A DNA stretch of 38,139 bases from Muribaculaceae bacterium. Lineage in GTDB: Bacteria; Bacteroidota; Bacteroidia; Bacteroidales; Muribaculaceae. A model generated the notes under the pieces. It was not told the origin of the DNA and made no database searches. It saw nothing but the letters and a program-made list of their open reading frames with translations. This document shows, one piece after another, positions 1 through 8,097 of the stretch (its first letter is position 1; each line of letters starts with the position of its first letter). Location: assembly GCA_017624155.1 (NCBI GenBank), contig JAGANS010000008.1, positions 1-38,139 on the forward strand, in the 5' to 3' direction. The translations under genes were made by a program, and so were the position numbers.

Positions 1-128
1 CGCAGGCGCATCATCTCGAGGGTGAGGATGAGCAGCCGGGGCATGCCGCGGGCGCGCTCGTGGCCGTAGGTGTGGACGTACCAGCGGTGGAAGGCGCGGG
101 TGTATATGTGGTGGCGGATGGGTTTCAT
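1..128 (-). CDS. 5' part of an unrecognised gene leaving the left edge
   Basis: Reading leftward from an ATG at 128, 42 codons stay open to the window edge. The product is basic and rich in His, Arg and Tyr (it starts MKPIRHHIYTRAFHRW and continues through GHERARGMPRLLILTLEMM), and I do not recognise the family. The start is supported by a Bacteroidetes -7 box (TACCTTTG, 133-140) ending 4 nt before the ATG, so the transcript would begin at or next to the start codon. Function is unknown; most of the gene lies outside the window. Confidence 0.6.
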   Translation of the reverse strand, partial: MKPIRHHIYTRAFHRWYVHTYGHERARGMPRLLILTLEMMRL

Positions 129-132
129 GCCG

Positions 133-140
133 CAAAGGTA
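133..140 (-). promoter_or_regulatory. -7 promoter box at the start codon of the left-edge gene
   Basis: TACCTTTG on the minus strand matches the Bacteroidetes TAnnTTTG consensus and lies 4 nt before the ATG at 128. That spacing predicts a leaderless or nearly leaderless mRNA. Confidence 0.55.
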
Positions 141-256
141 CGTAGATTTGCGGGACGGGTGGTGCGTATTTGGGGTGTGTTACCAATTACGCGAATTTTT
201 TTCATGGCGGGGCAAGCCGGTTGGTGGCGATGCCGGTATCACAAAACGTCTCTCCG

Positions 257-359
257 AGACTTATCCTTGACGTTTCCGCCTGGCCCCAGGCTATGCCTGG
301 GGTTTTCTCACTATCTGAGGGTCTCCGACCCTCGCGATGCCGGATGGAGGGATAAGTCT
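257..359. repeat. nested inverted-repeat element (REP/MITE-like or structured RNA)
   Basis: The 320-nt gap 129-449 has no convincing gene but is highly structured. Outer arms AGACTTATCC (257-266) and GGATAAGTCT (350-359) enclose two perfect hairpins: CCCCAGGC-TAT-GCCTGGGG (284-302, followed by TTTT) and GAGGGTC-TCC-GACCCTC (317-333). Together they would fold into a three-way junction. The octamer GATGCCGG also occurs twice, at about 228 and 336. Whether this is a dispersed REP-type repeat, a small RNA or a terminator cluster cannot be told from one copy. Confidence 0.6.
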
Positions 360-392
360 TATAAGGGGGATGGAGTGGCTGGCATATATAGT

Positions 393-428
393 AAAGGCCT
401 CGCACGGTGGGGTACCGGCGGGGCCTTT
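393..428 (-). terminator. possible terminator of the outer-membrane protein gene
   Basis: AAAGGCC (393-399) pairs with GGCCTTT (422-428), with a smaller CGG/CCG pairing inside. It lies 22 nt beyond the stop codon at 450. The U tract is poor, so this is only a moderate candidate. Confidence 0.4.
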
Positions 429-449
429 GGCTTATTTGAGCAGTAGTAA

Positions 450-1121
450 TCAGAAGTTGTAGCCGAGGGTGAGGCTGACGCGGTTTTCGTGGAAGGTGAC
501 GTCGGTGCGCATGAGGTCGAGGAGGCCGAATGCGGCTTCGAGGCCGACGTACCAATGGTTCATGGGCAGGCCAAGACCGACTTTCCAGGCGATGTCGAAG
601 CGGCGCTGGTTGTATGGGCCGAACAGATCACCGGAATGTGGTTCACCCCAATCGATGTCGTCGGGTGTGGAAACGTTGCCGTAGAAAGAGTAGTCGAACT
701 GCGGACCGGTATAAAATGCCACCGCGGCCTTTTCCCAAAAGTCAAGATTATATCCGAAGTGAAGCGGAATCCGGATACCAAATTTACGGACGGCGGGATC
801 GACGGTACTTTTATCTCCGCTCGGCTCGGCACTTATTACTATGTTATCATAGCGGTACGTGTCGTAAAAAATACCTGCACCGGGCTGAAAGAAGAAGTAG
901 GGACCCACAGGAACGGTATAGACGGCACCTACGCTGATGCCGGCACCGTTCTTGAACATCTTTAAAGACTCGCCGTTAGTGCGAAAGTGCCCCGGAACGT
1001 TGATATCGATGTTGGCACGTATCCCCCACCCCATGCGTACGGGATCGGAGTATTGCTGAGCGCTGACAGTCGCGGAGGCGAGTGACAGAAAGGAGAGAAT
1101 GATAAAAATAATCCGTTTCAT
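450..1121 (-). CDS. outer-membrane beta-barrel protein (PorT/OMP_b-brl-like)
   Basis: This 223-residue protein has a clear type I signal peptide (basic MKR, hydrophobic core, cleavage near TVSAQQ). The rest is made of alternating amphipathic strands with many Gly and aromatic residues (GAGISVGAVYTV, FFFQPGAGIFYDTYRY, FGIRIPLHFGYNL). It ends SLTLGYNF: the terminal Phe is the usual signal for insertion by the BAM complex. Length and pattern fit the small 8- to 10-strand barrels common in Bacteroidetes; its ligand or role is not visible. It is transcribed alone, downstream of ribBA. A short inverted repeat, TTGGTA/TACCAA, sits directly upstream of the start codon and could affect initiation. Confidence 0.8.
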   Translation of the reverse strand: MKRIIFIILSFLSLASATVSAQQYSDPVRMGWGIRANIDINVPGHFRTNGESLKMFKNGAGISVGAVYTVPVGPYFFFQPGAGIFYDTYRYDNIVISAEPSGDKSTVDPAVRKFGIRIPLHFGYNLDFWEKAAVAFYTGPQFDYSFYGNVSTPDDIDWGEPHSGDLFGPYNQRRFDIAWKVGLGLPMNHWYVGLEAAFGLLDLMRTDVTFHENRVSLTLGYNF

Positions 1122-1190
1122 TGGTAGAATTTTATACCAATAAAACGGATAATTAATGAGATTATTGCCGCAAGGGCTATTTTTGTAGCG

Positions 1191-2405
1191 TCATACCTCG
1201 TGGAGGTCGTGTCCCATACGTTCTTTCTTTGTGGCCATATAACGGTGGTTGTATCGGTTGGGTGCAATCTCGATGGGAACGTTCCCGACAATCTCAAGTC
1301 CGAAGCCCTCGAGACCTGCACGCTTGACAGGATTGTTTGTCATGAGCCGCATTTTCTTGATGCCAAGCATGTTGAGGATCTGTGCGCCGACGCCGTAATC
1401 GCGCTCGTCGGCAGCATGGCCGAGGTGGATGTTTGCCTCGACGGTATCAAGGCCTTCTTCCTGAAGCTTGTAGGCGCGAATCTTGTCCATAAGACCGATG
1501 CCGCGGCCCTCCTGACTAAGATAAATAACGGCGCCGCGGCCCTCCTTCTCTACCATCTCGAGAGCCTTGTGGAGCTGAGCGCCACAGTCGCAGCGCATCG
1601 AGCCGAAGATGTCGCCGGTGGCGCATGAAGAATGTACGCGCACGAGGACAGGCTCGGGCGTAGTGACGTCGCCCTTGATAAGGGCTATGTGTTCGAGGCC
1701 GTTGTCCTTCTGCCGAAAAGGTATGAGGCGGAAGTGTCCATAGTCGGTGGGCATGTCGACCTCGACACCCATCTCGACGAGTTTTTCGTTTTCGAGGCGA
1801 TAGGCAATGAGGTCGCGGATGGATATGAGTTTCATGCCCCATTCGTCGGCACGGCGTCGCAACTCGGGCAACCGGGCCATCGAGCCGTCGTCGCTCATGA
1901 TTTCCATAAGTGCGGCTGCGGGTTCGAGTCCGGCGAGGCGTGCGAGGTCGACGGCAGCCTCGGTGTGTCCGGGACGGCGGAGGACTCCCTGATTCTGAGC
2001 ATAAAGAGGGTTGATATGACCGGGACGTCCGAAGGTGTCGGGAGTGGATGAGGGATCGGCCAGGGCGCGGATGGTAGCGCAGCGGTCGGCGGCGCTTACA
2101 CCTGTGGAGCATCCCTCAAGTTTGTCGACAGTAACTGTAAAGGGGGTTCCAAGCACAGATGTATTGTTTTCGACCTGACGGTCGAGCTGGAGCTGAGCGC
2201 AACGGTCGAGGGTTATGGGTGCACACAGCACACCGCGGGCATGCTTGAGCATGAAGTTGACCTGCTCGGGGGTAATTTTTTCGGCGGCAGCGATTATATC
2301 GCCTTCATTCTCGCGGTCTTCGTCATCGACCACGATTATCATTTTGCCTTCGTGGAAGTCGTGGATGGCTTCTTCGATAGGATCGAGGGTAATTTTTTCG
2401 GACAT
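1191..2405 (-). CDS. ribBA: bifunctional DHBP synthase / GTP cyclohydrolase II
   Basis: This fused riboflavin-pathway enzyme has 404 residues, the usual RibBA length. The N-terminal half (about 1-205) makes 3,4-dihydroxy-2-butanone 4-phosphate from ribulose 5-phosphate and carries the acidic metal/substrate motif [10 protein letters not shown] (27-36) and the [13 protein letters not shown] segment. The C-terminal half (about 206-404) opens GTP as GTP cyclohydrolase II: its zinc cysteines are C261, C272 and C274 in [15 protein letters not shown], and the catalytic QEGRGIG is at 298-304. Both halves look intact. The ATG lies 1 nt after the stop codon of lptG, so the two genes should be co-transcribed and possibly translationally coupled. 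The product acts in the cytoplasm. Confidence 0.97.
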   Translation of the reverse strand: MSEKITLDPIEEAIHDFHEGKMIIVVDDEDRENEGDIIAAAEKITPEQVNFMLKHARGVLCAPITLDRCAQLQLDRQVENNTSVLGTPFTVTVDKLEGCSTGVSAADRCATIRALADPSSTPDTFGRPGHINPLYAQNQGVLRRPGHTEAAVDLARLAGLEPAAALMEIMSDDGSMARLPELRRRADEWGMKLISIRDLIAYRLENEKLVEMGVEVDMPTDYGHFRLIPFRQKDNGLEHIALIKGDVTTPEPVLVRVHSSCATGDIFGSMRCDCGAQLHKALEMVEKEGRGAVIYLSQEGRGIGLMDKIRAYKLQEEGLDTVEANIHLGHAADERDYGVGAQILNMLGIKKMRLMTNNPVKRAGLEGFGLEIVGNVPIEIAPNRYNHRYMATKKERMGHDLHEV

Positions 2406-2406
2406 A

Positions 2407-4227
2407 TCAGACAGAGGTATTTAGGCGTTCGGCAATGGCGCGGGAATTGCTGACAATGATGTCGATATTTCGCGACGATGGGATGAACGGATACTTGTTT
2501 AACAAATTAATAACAACCGGATCGGTGGAATTGCTGAGATAATCGACCGTGGCATTAAGAGGCTCGCGGAGATCGCGGAGAGACTTGACGCCAAATCGGC
2601 GCAATATGTGCGGACGAGCCATAATTTCGGCGCGGACTGCCTCGGCGCGAGACTGAAGACCGGCAAGCATATCGAGGGCAACAGCGGGGTCGACAGGCTG
2701 CATTATAACCTCCTTGAGCGCAAGAGAGCGCTGCGGGAGCCGGCCGATAAGACGCGAGAAGAACAGGCGGTATGCATCGGCATTGAATACCGCCGAGTCG
2801 TCAACGGCCTTGATTGTGAAGAACACGCCGAGAGGCGTAAGGACGACGGTGCTGAGCCATATTCCTTCCCATACGAGCATCTTGCCGTCGCGGGCCATCT
2901 TGTATCCACTGTTGTCGAATATGAAGTAGATGATGAACAGGAATACCGAGATGACGAGGGGTGTGCCGATGCCACCCTTCTTTATGATGGCACCGAGTGG
3001 CGCTCCGATGAAGAAGAACACAAGCACGGCAAATGAGAGGGTGAACTTGCGCTGCATCTCGATGTCGTGGCGGCGCATGCTCTTGGCCTGCTCGGTGAGC
3101 ATGAGGGCACGGTATTCGTAATCCTGAAGGGATCGACGGGCATCGGCGAGGGCCTGAGATATGTAGGACTTCTCGTAGGAGCGGTCGGGCTTAATGAACA
3201 CGGAGTCGAGATTGACCGGAGCTGTGGCAGCGACGGCCTTCTCAAGCCCGGGCGACGGAGCCGCACGGGTATAGAATGTATTGCCGGCCGAGTCGACATG
3301 GGGCTTGCGGCTCTCGATGCCGACGTAGCGCTGAGAGGTAAGCTCGCCGGCATATATGCTGCCGATGGAGTCGACACGGCGACCGATGGAGTCGATACTG
3401 TGGCGGAGCTGGCTGATGTTCTGTCCGACGTATTGCGAACGGATGCCGCTCTCGTCCATACGGTTGAAGTTGGCGTCGAAATTGAAATATGCCTGCTTGT
3501 CGGTAAAGCTCTCGCGGCGGAAGGGCATATAGCCGGAAGTGCCGATGCCCATGGAGTTGTCGTTGAGATTCTCGAACATCTCGCCGCTGTGGAGATGCAG
3601 GAAAAGCTTTGTCTTGTCCTCGGTGAAACTGAATTTGCCCGAATCGGCAAGGATAACACGAGAGTTGCCGTAGCCGCGACTGAGGTCGTAAATAATCATG
3701 CCGTACAGCATGCCCGTCTCGGGGTTCTTGTGGTCGACATAAAGATTCATGCCGGGGATTTCGTCGTAGAATGACTTCTCGGGGATCTCGACCTCGGGGG
3801 ACTTCTGCCTTACGGAAAACATGAGCGTCCACATCCGGGACTGCGCTACGGGAAGGATGTAGTTCTGAAAGAAAAATGCGCCGACTGATATAAAGCACAT
3901 AAATACAATGAGGGGCCGCATGATGCGGAACAACGAAATGCCGGCGGCCTTCATGGCGGTGAGTTCGAGCTTCTCGCCGAGATTGCCGAAGACCATCAGC
4001 GAGGCGAGGAGCACGGCGAGCGGAAGGGCCGTGGGCACCATAGTGACGGCGGCATAAAAGAAAAGCTCGCCAAGCACGCTGAAGCTGAGGCCCTTGCCAA
4101 CGAGATCATCGATTCGCATAAAAAGGAATTGCATCAGCACGATGAAGAGCACGATGAAAAAGGTCATGATCAGCAGCGGCAGGAAGCGCTGAAGCATGAA
4201 GGTGTCGAGTCGTTTAATTCCAAACAT
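2407..4227 (-). CDS. lptG: LptF/LptG-family lipopolysaccharide export permease
   Basis: This 606-residue YjgP/YjgQ permease is the inner-membrane part of the LPS transport machine, which extracts LPS and hands it to the periplasmic bridge. Three N-terminal membrane helices (about 15-38, 50-80, 95-120) are followed by a large periplasmic beta-rich region and three more helices from about 395 to 475. A cytoplasmic tail of about 130 residues follows; such tails are typical of the Bacteroidetes versions. A longer reading frame starts 15 nt upstream, but I chose the ATG at 4227 ([12 protein letters not shown]) because a -7 box (4232-4239) overlaps the upstream codons and ends only 4 nt before this ATG. 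It is the first gene of an lptG-ribBA unit. The choice of LptG over LptF is not firm. Confidence 0.88.
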   Translation of the reverse strand: MFGIKRLDTFMLQRFLPLLIMTFFIVLFIVLMQFLFMRIDDLVGKGLSFSVLGELFFYAAVTMVPTALPLAVLLASLMVFGNLGEKLELTAMKAAGISLFRIMRPLIVFMCFISVGAFFFQNYILPVAQSRMWTLMFSVRQKSPEVEIPEKSFYDEIPGMNLYVDHKNPETGMLYGMIIYDLSRGYGNSRVILADSGKFSFTEDKTKLFLHLHSGEMFENLNDNSMGIGTSGYMPFRRESFTDKQAYFNFDANFNRMDESGIRSQYVGQNISQLRHSIDSIGRRVDSIGSIYAGELTSQRYVGIESRKPHVDSAGNTFYTRAAPSPGLEKAVAATAPVNLDSVFIKPDRSYEKSYISQALADARRSLQDYEYRALMLTEQAKSMRRHDIEMQRKFTLSFAVLVFFFIGAPLGAIIKKGGIGTPLVISVFLFIIYFIFDNSGYKMARDGKMLVWEGIWLSTVVLTPLGVFFTIKAVDDSAVFNADAYRLFFSRLIGRLPQRSLALKEVIMQPVDPAVALDMLAGLQSRAEAVRAEIMARPHILRRFGVKSLRDLREPLNATVDYLSNSTDPVVINLLNKYPFIPSSRNIDIIVSNSRAIAERLNTSV

Positions 4228-4231
4228 CGCA

Positions 4232-4239
4232 CAAAGGTA
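4232..4239 (-). promoter_or_regulatory. -7 promoter box of lptG-ribBA
   Basis: TACCTTTG on the minus strand, 4 nt before the lptG ATG. The sequence and spacing match the box of the left-edge gene, which implies a leaderless or nearly leaderless transcript. Confidence 0.55.
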
Positions 4240-4259
4240 CAAAAAAAGATGCAGAGCAC

Positions 4260-4293
4260 AAAAAACGCGGCCCGCATTGTGGATGCGGGCCGC
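4260..4293 (-). terminator. rho-independent terminator of the DUF4493 operon
   Basis: An 11-bp GC-rich stem (GCGGCCCGCAT, 4283-4293 and 4267-4277, 5-nt loop) is followed on the minus strand by G and a run of T. It lies 25 nt after the stop codon of the last operon gene and separates the operon from lptG. Confidence 0.85.
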
Positions 4294-4317
4294 GGAGTAT
4301 TATGCGTAAGCAGGGGA

Positions 4318-6483
4318 TCAATAAACCAGCTCGAGGTCGTCGAGATACATTGTTGAACCATTACCGCCCACGAAGTAATCACCGCCAATCGATGCCGAAG
4401 CAGTACACATTATATATGACGGCTTGACGTCTGTACGACGATAATCGAGAGTAATCTCAAACGGTACCATCGCATCGCCAGAAGTAGCCTGATCTATCAC
4501 AAGTTTACCGAATGCTATCACATTGGAGCCATTTTCATTGAACAGTTCCACTGTCTTGGTATTGACAGTGACAGGATATTCGTTGCTGTCTCCAACCATC
4601 TGATCATCAAGAAGAGCAATATAAATGATAGCCTTGTCCATGTCGCCTTTCTTGAGGTCGGTATATTTATTATTGTCGTGTGTCACAGCGACAGGCGTAT
4701 AATGATACCACCCATGGAGTGAAACCGGGCGAGAACTCCAAGGACGTCCCCAGCCGAGGCGGCCATTGGTGCCAAGAGTCTCAAGGTATTTGCCTATGAA
4801 TATATTGCCGGCGGCAAATTTGCCCGCAACTCCGATACCGACAAACTGGGATTTAAGGGCAACAGAATAGCTGCCTTCATGAACTTTATCAGAGGAATGT
4901 TCTGTAACCTCCTTTGACATGCTCATGGACCCCCAGTTGCCGCAATCCCAAAACCACTCTGATTCGTTTTTGGCAAAGACGGTGACGTCCTTGTTCCTTA
5001 AGATAGCATCGTCGCGAACCTTGCATACATCCTCAAAACTTGCATTTGACAGTTGAGTGGCCGACTCGGTGGTGAAACTGAGGACTTCGGACTCATAGTC
5101 GTCGGTGGCAGCGCAGTACTCGTAGACTGTGCCGGGTTCAAGGCCGGTAATGGTGGCAGCGAGGCCTGCGTCGGCATTGTTGTCGGCGACAGTCCATGTG
5201 GAAGTGCCAAGTTTACGGTATTTGATACACGGATTGGCGGCATCGGCCTTGTTGATAACGGCAGTGACGGTAGCCTTGGTAGCCCAGACATCGGCCGGGT
5301 TGACAGCCGTAATGGATACGGGATCGGCGCTCACCACAATATTGAGAGTGGCAGTGGTGCGCTTGTCGTTGCTGTCAATGGCGGTAATCTCGACGGGATA
5401 TTTGCCGTCGGGGAGGCTGTTGGTGAAGGCGGTACCGAACACGAGCTTCATCTGAGAGAAGCCTGTGGAGGCATCGGTCTCAAAATTCTCGTATGTGATG
5501 CCGGCATCCTTCACGGCCTGATCGAGCTGCGGATTGGTGTTGCGGAGGAGGTCGAAATCGCCGAGTTCGCCACCGGGAATACTGCCGAAAAGTGTGGCGA
5601 AATACGGACAACTGAGCACAACGCCGTCGAGGGGAGCCGAAGAGGTGATCCACACTGACTTTTTGCCAATCTTACCGGCTTCGCCGCGTACATCGGCATT
5701 TATGTCGAAGTTGATGCCCTCGACGGCCGGAGCGGCAACTACAGAAACGACATCATTGACATCGATCATCGTATCATCGACCGAGACAGTGAAATAGGCG
5801 CCGCCGACCTCACTGTTCTCGCCCTTGAAAGTGATGTTGAGGGTGTAAAGGGTGGCGGGGGCACAAGCCTCGATCTTGCCGGTTTTCTCGAATGCAGAGC
5901 CATCGATCTGAGTGCCTGAGAGAGTCCATACAAGATCCTTGTCGCGGGAGTTCATCATGAAGTAACCGCGGCGATCGTCGCGACCCTCGTAGGTGAGTTC
6001 GCCCTGAGAGTGGCCCACAGTGAGGATATAATCGGAGAGAACCTGATCGACCGAGGCGTCATAGGCCACAGCGACAACGGTATTGACAATACGGCACGGT
6101 ATCTGAACCGACTTCTTGTCACCGTTGGCAATGTCGAAGTCCTGAGCACCGCGGAAATAACGGCAGTCAAATGAAGCGGGGACGGAGTCGCCGACCCAGG
6201 CATGCGCGCGGTAGCTGCCGGCAAGGAGTTTGAGACCGCCGGCAGGCAACTCGTCGAGGTCCTTATATTCATACTGGACGCCTTTGGAATTCGCAATCCA
6301 CAGGGCCTGAAGCTGATAACCGTCGACATCGGTGCGGCTCTGAGTCTTGACATCGCTGCTGACAGCAGCAGAGATGAACACGGTGCCCTGACCGTCGGCG
6401 GGGACGAAATCGTCGTTGGAGCAAGAACTCAGCGCAGCGGCCACAATGGACACAGCTGCTATTTTGTTATATATCGTCTTCAT
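4318..6483 (-). CDS. DUF4493 surface lipoprotein with C-terminal PCMD-like domain
   Basis: This 721-residue lipoprotein has the lipobox ALSSC (Cys about residue 21), followed at once by SNDD, which resembles the acidic export signal that puts Bacteroidetes lipoproteins on the cell surface. Residues about 25-260 fit DUF4493. A central stretch carries immunoglobulin/fibronectin-like segments (for example LEPGTVYEYCAATDDYESEVLSF, whose core fits an FN3 strand pattern). The last 220 residues resemble the PCMD fold (putative carbohydrate metabolism), with GNIFIGKYLETLG, RPVSLHGWYHYTPV and the closing LYLDDLELVY-type strand. I chose the ATG at 6483, giving MKTIYNKIAAVS, over an ATG 33 nt upstream because it gives a proper signal peptide and clears the preceding stop. 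It is the last gene of a three-gene operon. Surface glycan binding is an inference. Confidence 0.82.
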   Translation of the reverse strand: MKTIYNKIAAVSIVAAALSSCSNDDFVPADGQGTVFISAAVSSDVKTQSRTDVDGYQLQALWIANSKGVQYEYKDLDELPAGGLKLLAGSYRAHAWVGDSVPASFDCRYFRGAQDFDIANGDKKSVQIPCRIVNTVVAVAYDASVDQVLSDYILTVGHSQGELTYEGRDDRRGYFMMNSRDKDLVWTLSGTQIDGSAFEKTGKIEACAPATLYTLNITFKGENSEVGGAYFTVSVDDTMIDVNDVVSVVAAPAVEGINFDINADVRGEAGKIGKKSVWITSSAPLDGVVLSCPYFATLFGSIPGGELGDFDLLRNTNPQLDQAVKDAGITYENFETDASTGFSQMKLVFGTAFTNSLPDGKYPVEITAIDSNDKRTTATLNIVVSADPVSITAVNPADVWATKATVTAVINKADAANPCIKYRKLGTSTWTVADNNADAGLAATITGLEPGTVYEYCAATDDYESEVLSFTTESATQLSNASFEDVCKVRDDAILRNKDVTVFAKNESEWFWDCGNWGSMSMSKEVTEHSSDKVHEGSYSVALKSQFVGIGVAGKFAAGNIFIGKYLETLGTNGRLGWGRPWSSRPVSLHGWYHYTPVAVTHDNNKYTDLKKGDMDKAIIYIALLDDQMVGDSNEYPVTVNTKTVELFNENGSNVIAFGKLVIDQATSGDAMVPFEITLDYRRTDVKPSYIMCTASASIGGDYFVGGNGSTMYLDDLELVY

Positions 6484-6488
6484 GGTTA

Positions 6489-8078
6489 TTATTCTATAAC
6501 GAAGATAAGACTGCATGATTCAGTATTGCCATTATTATCCTCAACGGTAATCTCAAATGTTTGAGTTCCGGGGAATATCAGCAACGGGAGGAATCCTGTA
6601 ATATCAAAGACTACTTCTTTCTTATCAATGACATCTTCTCCACATAAAAGACCGAGACCAGGATTTTCAGGAGTTTTGTCACCCTCGAAAATAACGCGAT
6701 ATTCACCAGGATAAGCCAAGTCAAAATCAAGAGGCATACCGACATCAACAAGGGCGTCCTTAAAGGCACCACTCGGATTAATCTTGACCCGGAGATGAGC
6801 GACACCAGCAGGTACAGTAATATTTACCTTACCATCAGTGTAGTCGGCCGGATTCATGGGCTCGCCAAATTTGAGGGCACTTTCAAATTTGATGCCCGAT
6901 TCGGCACGAGTGCGGAATCGGAGTGTCTTATCGGCAGTGTTGCCGTCGGCATCCTCGGCGGCGATGCTGACGGTGTGGAGGCCGGGGAGTTCGGCGAGGC
7001 GTGAGATGAGGGCGGCGAAGTCGAGTGTAAGCTCTGTCTCGGCATTTGCGGCAGTCGGCAGGCCGAAGTCGGCAAGGCTGAGAGCGGCAGCCTCGGGGTT
7101 GTCGGAGGACAGAACAAGGCTGAGGCGTATAAGACCGTTGGGAGCGGCAATAACGACTCTGGCATCGGCGGGAGCGGGCGAAACGGGGATTTCGTCGGTG
7201 AAGCTGAGAGGCGAGGTGACGGTAATCTTGTCGCGGAACTGTTCCTGATTGGGATCGTCGGGGTTGATAGGATCATCCGAGGGATCGATGACGCCGGGGA
7301 CATCTTCGTCATTAACGACATTGTCGATTGAGACGCTGATGCCGACGTTGCCGCTGGGTTCGGGCTCAAAGGGTGGCTCGGTATCGTTCTTTTTGAGGGA
7401 GAATGTGATGATATAATGCTTGCCCGGCTCGACGTCGGTATAGACCTTGCGTGTCTCCTCGTCGTTGCCGCCTATCTGACCGCGGAAAGTAGCGATAAGG
7501 GTCATGGATCCGTCGATGACCTCGAAGAATCCCGAGCGTGTTTCGGTGGAGGCAAATTCGAGCGCGGTCTTCACATCGGCCTGGGTCTTACCGGCCTCGA
7601 CAGTCACTTTTGAATCAGAACTCATCGCTTCAAGAAGGGCCTGAGTGTAGCGGACGGAGACCTTGAGGGAGGCGAAGGTGCAGGTTATGTTGCCGATATT
7701 GGTGATTTCATTCTTATTGATATTGAACACCTGCGAGCCCCTGAACAGGGGTTCGTCCCAAGCGGAGGGCTTTACTGAATGGGAAACGATGTCGACGCGG
7801 TAGTTGTCGGCAACGGGGAGCTCAAAGATCTCGGGGACGTCCTTGTATGCCCATTGGCGCACGAGGAGACCGTCCTTGTCGTAAATCGTGACGAGATAAT
7901 CGCTGAGGTCGACTTCCGAGCGGCTGACAACCTTCTCGACGCCGCTGACCTCGACACCCATCTGCTCGAAAGACACCTTACCGGTGCTTTCAGTCTTTGG
8001 ATTCCAGTCCTCGGAACAAGCCGAGAGCCCGACAATGGCCGCGGCAAGCGTAAGAATGGATAATATCTTGGTTTTCAT
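6489..8078 (-). CDS. DUF4493 surface lipoprotein without PCMD domain
   Basis: This 529-residue lipoprotein has a signal peptide ending VGLSAC, with SEDW just after the lipid cysteine (an acidic, surface-export-like start). The N-terminal 240 residues have the DUF4493 pattern shared with both neighbours: a short strand segment after the Cys, a YDYLVTIYDKDG-type strand, GSQVFNI, then conserved strands up to PGKHYIITF. A linker rich in Asp, Pro and Glu follows (about 240-285, PEPSGN to NPDDPNQEQ). The remainder contains beta-sandwich-like repeats. Unlike its neighbours it has no PCMD-like end. It sits 19 nt after the upstream gene and 5 nt before the next, so all three should share one mRNA. The function is unknown; an adhesin or a glycan-binding role is plausible. 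Confidence 0.8.
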   Translation of the reverse strand: MKTKILSILTLAAAIVGLSACSEDWNPKTESTGKVSFEQMGVEVSGVEKVVSRSEVDLSDYLVTIYDKDGLLVRQWAYKDVPEIFELPVADNYRVDIVSHSVKPSAWDEPLFRGSQVFNINKNEITNIGNITCTFASLKVSVRYTQALLEAMSSDSKVTVEAGKTQADVKTALEFASTETRSGFFEVIDGSMTLIATFRGQIGGNDEETRKVYTDVEPGKHYIITFSLKKNDTEPPFEPEPSGNVGISVSIDNVVNDEDVPGVIDPSDDPINPDDPNQEQFRDKITVTSPLSFTDEIPVSPAPADARVVIAAPNGLIRLSLVLSSDNPEAAALSLADFGLPTAANAETELTLDFAALISRLAELPGLHTVSIAAEDADGNTADKTLRFRTRAESGIKFESALKFGEPMNPADYTDGKVNITVPAGVAHLRVKINPSGAFKDALVDVGMPLDFDLAYPGEYRVIFEGDKTPENPGLGLLCGEDVIDKKEVVFDITGFLPLLIFPGTQTFEITVEDNNGNTESCSLIFVIE

Positions 8079-8097
8079 TGTATTTTATCGGAATAGG

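Noticed and set aside
60-446. 128-codon ORF in the left gap
   Set aside because: Crosses the left-edge gene and all the hairpins of the inverted-repeat element; no family or promoter.
1516-2112. 198-codon alternative frame on the - strand
   Set aside because: Arg/Pro-rich frame-shifted reading of ribBA.
3067-3774. 235-codon ORF on the + strand
   Set aside because: Antisense shadow of lptG, whose frame and membrane helices are clear.
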